Notes under the pieces: generated by a model | Told to the model about the DNA's origin: nothing | Seen by the model: only the letters and a program-made list of their open reading frames with translations | Database searches by the model: none | Part shown: piece after piece, positions 35,851 to 44,404 of the stretch | Position numbering within the stretch: position 1 is the first letter of the stretch | Layout of the letters: each line of letters begins with the position of its first letter | From: Variovorax sp. J2L1-78 | GTDB taxonomy: Bacteria > Pseudomonadota > Gammaproteobacteria > Burkholderiales > Burkholderiaceae_C | Assembly: GCF_030317205.1 (NCBI RefSeq) | Contig: NZ_JASZYB010000002.1 | Location: 424,501-488,500, forward strand | Direction of reading: 5' to 3' | Length of the DNA: 64,000 nucleotides | Position numbers and translations under genes: made by a program

Positions 35851-36747
35851 CTATCGCAGACCGGTGACCTCGATCTCGACGCGACGGTCCGGCTGCAGGC
35901 AGGCGATCAGCTCGGGCGTCCGGGCGGTGCCGGCGCAATGGGCCACCGGCTGCCGCTCGCCTTTGCCTTCGGCGCGCACGCGCGCGGCGTCGACGCCGTT
36001 TTGCACCAGCAGCTGCCGCACCGTCTGCGCGCGTGCCAGCGACAGCGCATCGTTGTAGGCGGTGGAACCGAGCCGGTCGGTGTGACCGGTGACCACCACC
36101 TGGTCGAAGGCCTGCCCGCGCAAGGCGGCGGCAAGCCGCTCGACGCGTTGCCGGCCGTCGGGCAGCAGGTCGCCTTCCGCACTGCGGTCGAAGCGGAACA
36201 GGCCGTCGGCCCCCAGCGTGGTCTTCGCCGCCACCACGGGCGGTGGCGGCACGACGGGCGGCGTCGGCTTGGCCGCGACCACCGCGGGCGCCAGCAGGTC
36301 CGCGCAGCCCGGGCCTTTCCAGTACATGCCGTTCGTCAGCACGTCGGCGTTGAAGCGCACCATGTACTGGCAGGTGATGTACTCGGGGCCGGCGCCGGTG
36401 CGGAAGTGAAAGATGTAGTTCCACTCGCGCACGCCGCCCAGGCCTTCGCTGAAATGCGGAAAGCTCAGCAGTTCGCGCACCTGGTCCTTGCCCATGCCGG
36501 TGCGCATGGCGCGCAGGGCCTCGAGGCTCGGAAAGCTGCCTTGCTGCCACTTGGCCGAGTTCATTGCCGGGAAGTCCGCGTCCTTCGGCGGCGCCGGGTT
36601 GTCTGCGGCAGCGCGCGCCTGCATTTCGGGCGTGATGGTGTGGCTCGGCGCGGCGCAACCGATGGTCACGATCGCCGATACGCAGGCCGCGATGAGCGGG
36701 AGCGCGTAGCCGACAACGGGGGTCTTGGTTTGAAGAATCGTTTTCAT
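35851..36747 (-). CDS. TpgA-like BamE-OmpA lipoprotein (copy 2)
   Basis: This 298-residue paralogue of the lipoprotein at 31273-32118 has the same order of parts: a signal with a lipobox-like IGC at 29-31, then a BamE/SmpA-like domain (GMGKDQVRELLSFPHFSEGLGG). A Pro-rich linker (VVPPPPVV) leads to an OmpA C-terminal domain with TGHTDRLGS and NDALSLARAQTV. A second Cys at 22 leaves the lipid site less certain than in copy 1. The ATG at 36745-36747 lies 24 bp past the upstream adhesin stop, so adhesin and anchor form an operon. Confidence 0.83.
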   Translation of the reverse strand: MKTILQTKTPVVGYALPLIAACVSAIVTIGCAAPSHTITPEMQARAAADNPAPPKDADFPAMNSAKWQQGSFPSLEALRAMRTGMGKDQVRELLSFPHFSEGLGGVREWNYIFHFRTGAGPEYITCQYMVRFNADVLTNGMYWKGPGCADLLAPAVVAAKPTPPVVPPPPVVAAKTTLGADGLFRFDRSAEGDLLPDGRQRVERLAAALRGQAFDQVVVTGHTDRLGSTAYNDALSLARAQTVRQLLVQNGVDAARVRAEGKGERQPVAHCAGTARTPELIACLQPDRRVEIEVTGLR

Positions 36748-36770
36748 GATGAATGCAGTCCGTGTCGTGA

Positions 36771-39700
36771 TCAGTTGAAAACCCACTCGGCGCCGACCGT
36801 GGCACCCACGCCGGCCCGGCTGGTGGCGAGGCCGCCGGTGAGGCTCCAGGCGTTGTTGTCGGAGGTGCGCCGGAAGCTGATGCCTACGGCGCTCTCGCCC
36901 TTGAACGTACCCACGCCGAGACGCATGACCGTCTTGCCCGGAACGTAGCTCGCCGGCATCTGCAAGGCCATCGCCGAGGCCACGCCCGCATAGGCGTTCC
37001 TGGCGACACCGTCGATGCGGTTGTTGACCGAATCGATGCGACTGTTGAGGTTGCTGTTGACGGCGTTCAGCTGGTTCACGTTGACCGCGTCGGTGCCGGC
37101 CACGCCCGGTGCCACGTTGTGGATGCTGACGGGGCCGGTCGTGTTGTTGCCGCCCATGGTCACGCTGTTGTAATTGACCGAGCCGTCGACGTTGGTGTCG
37201 TACTTCACCGAGCCCTGGTCGATCTGCGTGACCTGGCCCTGCACCGCCTTGAGCTGGCTCACGTTGACCGCGTCGCTGTCCACCGTGCCCGCCGCCACGC
37301 CGGTGATCTGGCGGAACTGGCCGTTGGCCGCATCGCCCACCGACACCGCCGCCAGCGTGCTGGTGGTCGCGCCGATCGCCGTGCGCTGCTCGGCCGTGGC
37401 CGTCGGCGGGATGTAGCCCGCGACGCCGGCTGCCGTGCTCGCCACCGAGCCTGCGCCCAGTGCCACACCGCCGACCTGCGTCACGCTGCTGCCCCGGCCG
37501 ACCGCCACGCCCTGCACAGCCGCCGCCGAGGCGCCGGTGCCGACGGCGATCGAATCCGCCAGGTGCGAGGTCGCCGCCTGGCCGATCGCGATGCCGCCCG
37601 GTGCCGTCTGCTGCACGATGGCACCGTTGCCCATGCCGATGCCGTTGTCGCCGTTGACCACCGTCTGCGGGCCGACCGCGATCGATTCGGCCCCTGCGGC
37701 GACCGAATCGATGGCCGCCGAGTTCGCATGGAAGTACTTGGTTGGCGTGGTCGAGAACGCACTGAGCGCACCGGTCAGCTGGCGGATCGTGACCGCATCG
37801 CTCGCCTGCGTGCCGTCGGCCACGTTGATGATCTGCCGGTAGCCGGTGGCGTTGCCGACGGACACGGCGCCGAGCAGCGTCTTGTCCGTGGTGTTGTAGG
37901 GCACGCTGATGCTGCCGCCTTCGGGCGTCAGCACGACCGGGATCTGGCCCTGCGTCGCCACGACCGCGCGGTCGGACACCGAGCCGCTGCCCAGCGCCAC
38001 GCTCGACGCCGTCAGGGCCTGGGCGCCGTTGCCGATGGCCGTGCCCTGGGCCGCGCTGCTCTGCGAGCCCGAGCCCATCGCAATCGTGTTCTCGGCGCCG
38101 GCGGTCGAACCCGCGCCCAAGGCAAGTGCGTTCTGCGCAGAGGCCACGGCCCCACTGCCGACAGCGACCGCATTGCCGGCCCCGCTGGCGGTGGCGCCGA
38201 GCCCCATCGCGACGCCCGCGTCGGCGCTGGTCACGGCGTTCTTGCCTGCGGCGATGCCGTCGACGCCGGTGGCGCCCAGGTTGTCCTCGTTGGTGCCGCC
38301 GGTCGACTTGACGCTGTAGTACTTGGTCTTGTTGGCGGCCACCGTGACCGAGAGGTCCTCGATCGCCGAGTTCGTGGCATACAGCTGCGAGCCATTGATC
38401 GCGTCGGTGCTGGTCCTGCTGATGCGGCCGGCGGCCACGTTGGTGATGGTGCGCACGCCGTCGACCGCCGCGCCCGAACCCACGCTCACAGTGCTGCTCG
38501 CATCGGTGCCGGCAAAGGTGTAGGGCGTGCCGCGGATCGTGGTGCCTGCCGTGTTGACGACCGGGGCGGTCTTGGAACCGTAGCCGAGTGCCACGTCCCC
38601 CACCTGCGCGGCCGCGGAGTCGCCACCAAGTGCGGTCGACCTGTTGGCGCTCGCCACGGCGCCGACGCCGAAGGCGGAGCTCAGGTCTCCGGAAGCACGC
38701 GTTGAGTCGTGTCCGACCGCCACGGAGTACTTGCCGCTGGCGACGGTCTGCCCGCCGACGGCAAGCGAATCTGGCCCTATGGCCTGTGAATCGGTGCCCA
38801 GCGCCATCGAATCGCCGAGCCCACTCGGGCTCGATGCCACGGACCGGGCGCCGATCGCGATGGTGCTGCCAGCGCCGGTGGACATCGCCTTTGCTTCCGC
38901 GCCGATGGCAATCCCGCCGCTCAGTACGCCGGTCGTGCCCGCTCCGTTGATGCCCGCCATCGCCTTCACGCCCAGCGCGATGGCGTTGCTACCGGTGGCG
39001 CCGGCTTCCTGCCCGATGGCCATGGCGCCATTGGCCTTAGCGATGGCGGCGGTGCCTATGGCCACCGTGTTGTCGACGGCCAGCGTTCCGACAGTGGTGC
39101 CTGCCTGGCTGCAACCGTCATTCACGCCAGGCTGCATGCAATTGACCGTTCCGCCCGGGGTGATGGCTCCGCTGCCTGCGCCCTTGCCGACCGCGACGTT
39201 GCCGCTGCCGGTGATGCCGACACCGGCGTTGGTGCCCAGCGCCGCGTTGTCGGCACCGCTGACAAGCTGGCCGGCACCCGCGCCCACGGCGCTGTTGAAG
39301 ACGCCGCTCATGGTCCAGCCTTCACCCGTGGTGAGCTGGTAGGTCTTGCCGCCATCGGTCACACCATTGCCTGCGACATTGCCGAGCGCAGTGTTGCCGC
39401 TGCTCGCAGCGTTCTGACCGGCGCGGTAGCCCACGGCGGTGTTGTCGTTGCCGCCCGCTGCGCCGTTGTTGTTTTGGCCGGCACGTGTGCCGATACTGGT
39501 GTTGCGATCACCCGTGATGCCCTGACCGCTGAAGCTACCCACGCTGGTGTTCAAGTTGCCCGTGGTGCCCGTGCCCGCCCCATAGCCGCCGAGCAGCGTG
39601 TTGGAGCTGCCCGTGACGCCCTCGCCCGACTTGTAGCCGACCACCGCGTTGTACTGACCCGTCATGTTGGTACCAGCGCCGTTGCCGATCACCGTGATGT

Positions 39701-40058
39701 AGGCGCCGTTCATGTCCTGGCCAGCGTTGTTGCCGATGACGATGATGTCGGAGCCCGTCGTCCCGGTGCCCGCCGACCCGCCGATGGCCGTCATGCTGGT
39801 GCCGCTGGCTTCCGCGTTGTTGCCCAAAGCAATGGCAGCGGCACCGGTTGCTGTCGCACCCAGCGTGCCGCCCGTCGTCTGCACGACATCGCCGGCCATC
39901 GCAGCCGTGCTGCCCAGCGCCAGCACCGTGGTCAGCAGCGCGGCTGTGGCGGCGAGCCTCTTGCTGCTGCTCTTCTTGCCACGCCCGGATGTGATTTCCG
40001 ATGTGGCGACCCAGGCGCCGAGCGCCTCGTTCCAGATTGATCGATACGTCTTGTTCAT
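36771..40058 (-). CDS. trimeric autotransporter adhesin (YadA family), copy 2
   Basis: This 1095-residue adhesin starts with the ESPR extension MNKTYRSIWNEALGAWVA and a long signal ending near AAMA (about residue 54). Early head repeats of GNNAG/GxxTGxxN type (about 60-290) differ from copy 1. YadA-head repeats, necks, stalk and a C-terminal anchor follow. The ATG at 40056-40058 is chosen because ESPR begins there, although the frame is open to 40205. The last residues are EWVFN, so the chain ends in Asn one residue after the aromatic expected at the end of an outer-membrane barrel. Confidence 0.92.
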   Translation of the reverse strand: MNKTYRSIWNEALGAWVATSEITSGRGKKSSSKRLAATAALLTTVLALGSTAAMAGDVVQTTGGTLGATATGAAAIALGNNAEASGTSMTAIGGSAGTGTTGSDIIVIGNNAGQDMNGAYITVIGNGAGTNMTGQYNAVVGYKSGEGVTGSSNTLLGGYGAGTGTTGNLNTSVGSFSGQGITGDRNTSIGTRAGQNNNGAAGGNDNTAVGYRAGQNAASSGNTALGNVAGNGVTDGGKTYQLTTGEGWTMSGVFNSAVGAGAGQLVSGADNAALGTNAGVGITGSGNVAVGKGAGSGAITPGGTVNCMQPGVNDGCSQAGTTVGTLAVDNTVAIGTAAIAKANGAMAIGQEAGATGSNAIALGVKAMAGINGAGTTGVLSGGIAIGAEAKAMSTGAGSTIAIGARSVASSPSGLGDSMALGTDSQAIGPDSLAVGGQTVASGKYSVAVGHDSTRASGDLSSAFGVGAVASANRSTALGGDSAAAQVGDVALGYGSKTAPVVNTAGTTIRGTPYTFAGTDASSTVSVGSGAAVDGVRTITNVAAGRISRTSTDAINGSQLYATNSAIEDLSVTVAANKTKYYSVKSTGGTNEDNLGATGVDGIAAGKNAVTSADAGVAMGLGATASGAGNAVAVGSGAVASAQNALALGAGSTAGAENTIAMGSGSQSSAAQGTAIGNGAQALTASSVALGSGSVSDRAVVATQGQIPVVLTPEGGSISVPYNTTDKTLLGAVSVGNATGYRQIINVADGTQASDAVTIRQLTGALSAFSTTPTKYFHANSAAIDSVAAGAESIAVGPQTVVNGDNGIGMGNGAIVQQTAPGGIAIGQAATSHLADSIAVGTGASAAAVQGVAVGRGSSVTQVGGVALGAGSVASTAAGVAGYIPPTATAEQRTAIGATTSTLAAVSVGDAANGQFRQITGVAAGTVDSDAVNVSQLKAVQGQVTQIDQGSVKYDTNVDGSVNYNSVTMGGNNTTGPVSIHNVAPGVAGTDAVNVNQLNAVNSNLNSRIDSVNNRIDGVARNAYAGVASAMALQMPASYVPGKTVMRLGVGTFKGESAVGISFRRTSDNNAWSLTGGLATSRAGVGATVGAEWVFN
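37182..37416 (-). repeat. near-identical stalk-region block, copy B
   Basis: This is the counterpart of 32581-32815 in the first adhesin gene, with few base differences, coding for the stalk region before the membrane anchor. Confidence 0.8.
38325..38730 (-). repeat. 406-bp identical block, copy B
   Basis: This is identical to 34270-34675. Its presence inside otherwise divergent head regions points to recent gene conversion or a recent exchange between the tandem genes. Confidence 0.9.
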
Positions 40059-40305
40059 GTCTTTCCCCCTTGTGTACGCTTGCGAATGAATGGATTTGCA
40101 GCGGGCGCCCAGGCGCCCCTTGATGGCGGGCGCGATGGTGGCCGGGGGACGTGCACGAACGTGTGGGTTGCGACAGTTCGCGAGGAACTGCCGCCAACAA
40201 ACCAACAGGACGTTACTTATTGCGCGATGGCACAGGCTCGTTGGCCGAGTCTCTTGTGCCCCTCCCCGGGGCGAACGGTCCGCAGCCGCTCGCCTGTTCT
40301 CAGGC
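40059..40305. other. intergenic region upstream of adhesin copy 2
   Basis: This stretch holds the leader of the second adhesin gene, with CTTTCCCCC next to the start acting as a purine-rich ribosome site on the minus strand. A GCGACAGTTCGCGAGG ... GTTACTTATTGCGCGAT order weakly recalls element copy 3. No gene or terminator can be supported. Confidence 0.4.
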
Positions 40306-40434
40306 TCAGGTGGGTTGGTGGCCCCCTCTCATCAGGATTCGGTGCTGTTGACGTCGGCGGCCACCGATGAACGCCGGGACCAACGCCTCGACGCCGAGTC
40401 CCTCATTCCCAATCAATCGATAAGTTTTTTTCAC
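40306..40434 (-). pseudogene. truncated adhesin start (ESPR remnant, fragment 3)
   Basis: A 42-codon frame from a GTG at 40432-40434 reads VKKTYRLIGNEGLGVEALVP, a decayed version of the ESPR sequence NKTYRSIWNEALGAWVATS. It stops after 42 residues with no signal core, head or anchor. An AT-rich element shared with the intact adhesin lies upstream at 40517-40625. This looks like the start of a further adhesin gene whose body was lost, perhaps by recombination with copy 2. Confidence 0.7.
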
Positions 40435-40516
40435 TATTTCGCTCCTTTGTCTGTTCTGATGAAGGCCTCGACGCAACGTTGTTTGATGCCCTTGGCCCGG
40501 CTCTCCCTGCGAGGGG

Positions 40517-40625
40517 CGGATGGTGTCGAGGCAGCAGCGATGCGACAAAAGGTGCGAGTTTTTGCGAGATTTGGTATCGATTTCCACGTAGAACTGTTAC
40601 TTAATTGGCGTGATTTAACCTTGAA
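40517..40625 (-). promoter_or_regulatory. shared adhesin upstream element, copy 3
   Basis: It begins CGGATGGTGTCGAGG and continues through GCGAGATTTGGTATCGATTTC. The preceding GAAGGCCTCGACGCAACGT segment (from 40460) also matches the leader of adhesin copy 1. The second half is more diverged (GTTACTTAATTGGCGTGATTT). Lying between the truncated adhesin start and the divergent response regulator, it may serve or once have served both directions. Confidence 0.6.
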
Positions 40626-40736
40626 GTTACAATTTAGCCGAGGCCCTCCGTCGAAGATGCAGCAACGAGCTCGTACGAAGCCTCAGATTCGGCGACATTT
40701 GCCGCGGAAACTCTTGAGATGTAGGACATTCCACGA

Positions 40737-41501
40737 ATGCGAATCGCAGTACTCGAAGACGACACCCATCAACGGGTGCACGTGATCAGGGCCCTCAATC
40801 AGCAAATGGCACTGCCGGAGGAGCACATCACGATCGTTGCCTTCGACAAGGGCGAGGCGCTGCGCCGGGCCCTGCGCCTGGACACCTTCGACCTGCTGCT
40901 CCTCGACTGGACGGTGCCCGACCTGGACGGCATCGACTTGCTCCGCTGGCTGCGCGACTACCAGAAGGACGAAACCCCCGTGCTGATGCTCAGCGTGCAC
41001 GGCTCGGAGCGGCAGATCGCCGAAGCGCTGGACGAAGGCGCGAACGACTACGTGGTCAAACCCTTTCGCTCGCTCGAGCTGTGCGCGCGCGTGCGCCGCC
41101 TGTTGAAGCAGCGCAGCGACCTGACGCAGGCCAACGCGGCCACGCAGACGCCCTTGCAGGAACGCTATGGCGCCTGGCTGTTCGACCGCGGTTTGCTGAT
41201 GGTGGAGATTGCATCGCCGTCGGGCGACATTCCCCATCGATGCGAGGTCACCGACCGCGAATTCCGCATGGCGCTGGCCTTGTTCCGGCACATCGGCCAG
41301 CCGGTGTCGCGCTCGTACCTGCTCGAGCAAGGCAGCCACCGGGGCGAAACCTTGTCGTCCCGCGCCCTCGACAGCCATATCTACCGATTACGCAGCAAAC
41401 TCGGCCTTCACCCCGCCAACGGCATTCGACTCCAGACGGTGTACGGCCAGGGTTATCGGCTCGAGTGGGTCCGCTCGCATGTGGCTCCCGCCACCTCCTG
41501 A
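40737..41501 (+). CDS. OmpR-type response regulator next to the adhesin cluster
   Basis: This 254-residue regulator has a receiver domain with D57 (LLLLDWTVPDLDG) and the conserved K-P-F near 110. A winged helix ends RLQTVYGQGYRLEW. It is transcribed away from the adhesin cluster, and its start is about 110 bp from element copy 3. The kinase gene follows after 27 bp. The arrangement suggests that it controls adhesin transcription through the shared element, though this is inferred from position only. Confidence 0.9.
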   Translation: MRIAVLEDDTHQRVHVIRALNQQMALPEEHITIVAFDKGEALRRALRLDTFDLLLLDWTVPDLDGIDLLRWLRDYQKDETPVLMLSVHGSERQIAEALDEGANDYVVKPFRSLELCARVRRLLKQRSDLTQANAATQTPLQERYGAWLFDRGLLMVEIASPSGDIPHRCEVTDREFRMALALFRHIGQPVSRSYLLEQGSHRGETLSSRALDSHIYRLRSKLGLHPANGIRLQTVYGQGYRLEWVRSHVAPATS

Positions 41502-41528
41502 GACGACGGCGCTTCCCCAAAGCCTCCG

Positions 41529-43904
41529 ATGCGCCGCCGTTTCCTGATCGAGTGGCTGCTGATCGCCGCGCTGCTTCCCCTGGTCCTGCTGTGGGCCAAC
41601 GATCGCCCCGGCCTGGGCGACATCAACCGTCTGCTCTACGACCAGGTGCTGCGCGCCGACCAACGCGCCGCGCCTTCGCCCGACATCGTGATCATCGGCA
41701 TCGACGAGCGCAGCATCGCGGCGCTCGGCCCGTGGCCCTGGTCCCGCACCATCCATGCGCGGTTGCTGGAACAACTGGCGCCCCATGCGCCGCGCAGCGT
41801 GCTGTTCAACGTGTTCTTCGACACCCCGGGGCCGCCGGCAGACGACGCGTGGCTGGCCGCCGCCATGACGAAGTTGCCGGTCTATCTGCCGATGAACTTC
41901 GGCGCAGTGCCCACGGGCACGTCCAAGCTGACGCCCCCCACCGTCGGTTACAGCGCACCCGTCCCGGTTCTGGCCGCGGCGGCCCGCGGCCTCGGCCACG
42001 TCAATGCCAGCGCCGACAGCGACGATCGGGTCCGGACCCTGTTTCGCTACGAAGGCACATCGGCACGACTGGCGCCCTATGTCGGGGTGCTGGTCGCCTC
42101 CGGCGCGCAGGACGCGGCACCGGCACGGCCGGCCTTCGAGCCCGACGGCCAGTGGACGCGGCTGTCGCGCTTCGGTTTCCGGCTGGCCGGGCCGGCGGGC
42201 AGCTACCGCACGGTGTCCTATGTGGACGTACTCCTGGGCACGGTGCCGCCGGAGAGCTTTCGCGGGAAAAACCTGCTGGTGGGCGCGGTGGAAGACTCGC
42301 GGCTCGACGATCAGCTGGCCGTGACGGGTATGGGCGCGCGGGGCGCCGCGCTGCCCGGGGTGGAGGTCCACGCCAATGCCCTCGACGTGTTGATGCAGGG
42401 CCGCACCATCGAGTTTCCCGGCATGCGCACGGTGTGGCTGTGGATCGCGCTGCCGATGTGGGCGGCCCTGACCCTCTTTCTCGTGCTCGCACGGCACGCA
42501 GCGATCGGCGCCCTGGTGCTCGGCGCCGTCACGGCGGGGCTGGGCATCGTCGCGCTGCAGGAGGCCCGCACCGCACTGCCCATCGCCACGCCGCTCGCCG
42601 GCATCGCCTTGGCCTATGTGATGTGGAGCTGGCGGCGCCTGGCGGCGCTGATGCAGTTCTTCCGGCAGCGCGTCGACGTCCTGAACGCCGTGCCCGCCGG
42701 CGCGTTCGAGCCGGCACCGGTGGCCCGGGCGGTGGCCATGGATTCGCTCGAGCAGCGCACCCACTCGCTCGACCGCGCCATCGACCGCCTGGTGACGTTG
42801 CAGTCGACACTCAGCGACAGTCTGGCGCTGATGCCGGTCGCGGTGTTGATCTGCCGCGGCGATGGCCTGATCGGCCAGGCCAACGCTGCGGCACGCGCGC
42901 TGCTGACACCGTCCAGCTGGGGCCGCGTCGCCCCCGAAGGCCCAGGCGATGCGCTGGCCGGACGCCAGCTGTTCAGTCTGCTGGCCCCCCTGACGCGCCT
43001 CGACATCGTCGACGGCCCCCCCACCGCCGTGTCGGCGTTGCCCTCGCTGTGGCGCGAGGCCGCGACCGGCGAGTACACGACAGGCGTCGGCTCGGTCTTC
43101 CGCGCGCAGGCGGTGCGTATCGGCAAGGGCGCCGCCGGCCCCGCGTCGGAGCGCTGGATCGTCGTGCTGCGCGACCTCACCCGCGAGCGCCAGGCGGAGC
43201 GCGAACGCGCCGCGCTGTTCTCCTTCTTCTCGCACGATCTGCGAGCGCCGCAGGTGTCGATCCTGAGCCTGCTCGAACTGCATGCGTCCGGCGATTCGGC
43301 CATGGCCGCGCGCGATCTGAACGCCGCCGTCGCGCGTGAAGCGCAGCGCACGCTCACCATGGCCGACAGCTTCATGGCGATGCTCGAGGCCGATTCCACC
43401 GACTACCGCATCATGGCCGTGTCGATCGCGAGCGTGACGATGGACGCGCTCGATGCCGTGTGGGCCTACGCGCAGAAAAGCAGCGTGACGCTGCGCGAGC
43501 GGCTGCACGACAACGAGGCTTTCGTGCTGGCCGATGGCGCGCTGCTGATGCGCGCCCTGCGCAACCTGCTGGACAACGCGATCCGCCACAGCCCGCCGGG
43601 CAGCCAGATCGATGTCTGCGTGGCCACGCAGTTTTCGCTGGACCAGCAGTCTTCCGAGGTCCTGCTGTCGATCCGCGATGAAGGCGCCGGCATGGACAGC
43701 GAGCGCCTCTCACGGGTGCGTGAAGCAGGCCATCGCCGGACCGGCTCGGGTCAGGCGCACGGCTGGGGCCTGGGGCTGGCCGTGGTCAATACCGTGGTGT
43801 CGCGCCACGGCGGCTGGATCGACGTGACCAGCAGCCCGGGCGCCGGTACGCAGTTCATGATCGGGCTGCCGCAGTGCGCGCCCGAGGCGAGGGCACCCGC
43901 TTAG
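41529..43904 (+). CDS. CHASE2-domain sensor histidine kinase
   Basis: This 791-residue kinase has one N-terminal helix (about 8-22) and an extracellular CHASE2 domain (about 28-290; VIIGIDERSIAALGPWPWSR is typical). Three transmembrane helices lie between about 300 and 372. A PAS-like region at about 415-545 leads to the phospho-acceptor H569 (FFSHDLRAPQVS) and an ATPase domain with LLDNAIRHSPPG, DEGAGMD and GWGLGLAVVNTVVSRHGG. It should pass phosphate to the regulator upstream. Its stop overlaps that of a convergent gene. Confidence 0.92.
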   Translation: MRRRFLIEWLLIAALLPLVLLWANDRPGLGDINRLLYDQVLRADQRAAPSPDIVIIGIDERSIAALGPWPWSRTIHARLLEQLAPHAPRSVLFNVFFDTPGPPADDAWLAAAMTKLPVYLPMNFGAVPTGTSKLTPPTVGYSAPVPVLAAAARGLGHVNASADSDDRVRTLFRYEGTSARLAPYVGVLVASGAQDAAPARPAFEPDGQWTRLSRFGFRLAGPAGSYRTVSYVDVLLGTVPPESFRGKNLLVGAVEDSRLDDQLAVTGMGARGAALPGVEVHANALDVLMQGRTIEFPGMRTVWLWIALPMWAALTLFLVLARHAAIGALVLGAVTAGLGIVALQEARTALPIATPLAGIALAYVMWSWRRLAALMQFFRQRVDVLNAVPAGAFEPAPVARAVAMDSLEQRTHSLDRAIDRLVTLQSTLSDSLALMPVAVLICRGDGLIGQANAAARALLTPSSWGRVAPEGPGDALAGRQLFSLLAPLTRLDIVDGPPTAVSALPSLWREAATGEYTTGVGSVFRAQAVRIGKGAAGPASERWIVVLRDLTRERQAERERAALFSFFSHDLRAPQVSILSLLELHASGDSAMAARDLNAAVAREAQRTLTMADSFMAMLEADSTDYRIMAVSIASVTMDALDAVWAYAQKSSVTLRERLHDNEAFVLADGALLMRALRNLLDNAIRHSPPGSQIDVCVATQFSLDQQSSEVLLSIRDEGAGMDSERLSRVREAGHRRTGSGQAHGWGLGLAVVNTVVSRHGGWIDVTSSPGAGTQFMIGLPQCAPEARAPA

Positions 43905-44317
43905 AAACGGAAATCAAGTGTCTTGGGCGTACCGCCCACGGTCACGCTCTGGCGCTTGCTCATGCTGTCGGTGACCGCCTCCACGGTATAGCTGCCGGCG
44001 GGCAGGTTCAGCAGACACACGGGCCCGCCCGCACGCAGCGTCACCGGCGCCCCACCCGCACCGGTCAACGTCACCACCACATCCGCCAAGTAAGCGCCAT
44101 CGGTGCGTGCGAACAGCAGCGAAAGCGGGTGCGACTTCATCGCCGCGCGCATGGCGGTGGACTCGTCCACGCCGATCCCGCCGCAGGCGTAGCGGACCGG
44201 GCCTTCGCTGCGCATCGCGGGCACGGCGCCCTGTGCCTGAACCAAGGTCAGCGCGCTGGCACCGACACAGGCCAGCGCGACATACGTTTGAACGACCAGC
44301 AGACGGCGGGGGGACAT
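43901..44317 (-). CDS. small secreted protein with a carboxypeptidase regulatory-like fold
   Basis: This 138-residue protein has a signal near residues 6-29 ending ALTLVQAQG and a C-terminal half (LPAGSYTVEAVTDSMSKRQSVTV) that looks like a carboxypeptidase regulatory-like beta-sandwich. The ATG at 44315-44317 is preferred to the upstream one because of a GAGGAG ribosome site eight bases before it. Two cysteines (YACGGIG, GPVCLLN) could pair. Its stop overlaps that of the CHASE2 kinase. Function unknown. Confidence 0.65.
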   Translation of the reverse strand: MSPRRLLVVQTYVALACVGASALTLVQAQGAVPAMRSEGPVRYACGGIGVDESTAMRAAMKSHPLSLLFARTDGAYLADVVVTLTGAGGAPVTLRAGGPVCLLNLPAGSYTVEAVTDSMSKRQSVTVGGTPKTLDFRF

Positions 44318-44404
44318 GCGGAACTCCTCGAACTTGAACATGCCGGCACCATGCCGCACAGCCCGGCCCGCATGCGTCGGCGGATGACGGCTCCCACTGT
44401 CCGA

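Noticed and set aside
32155..40058. Repetitive DNA in the adhesin genes as a CRISPR array or satellite repeats
   Set aside because: The repeats are coding, of variable length, in one frame, and translate to YadA-head motifs.
40090..40785. Plus-strand open frame of 231 codons across the adhesin upstream region
   Set aside because: It overlaps the truncated adhesin start and the regulator start, has no domain and no ribosome site, and covers the shared upstream element.
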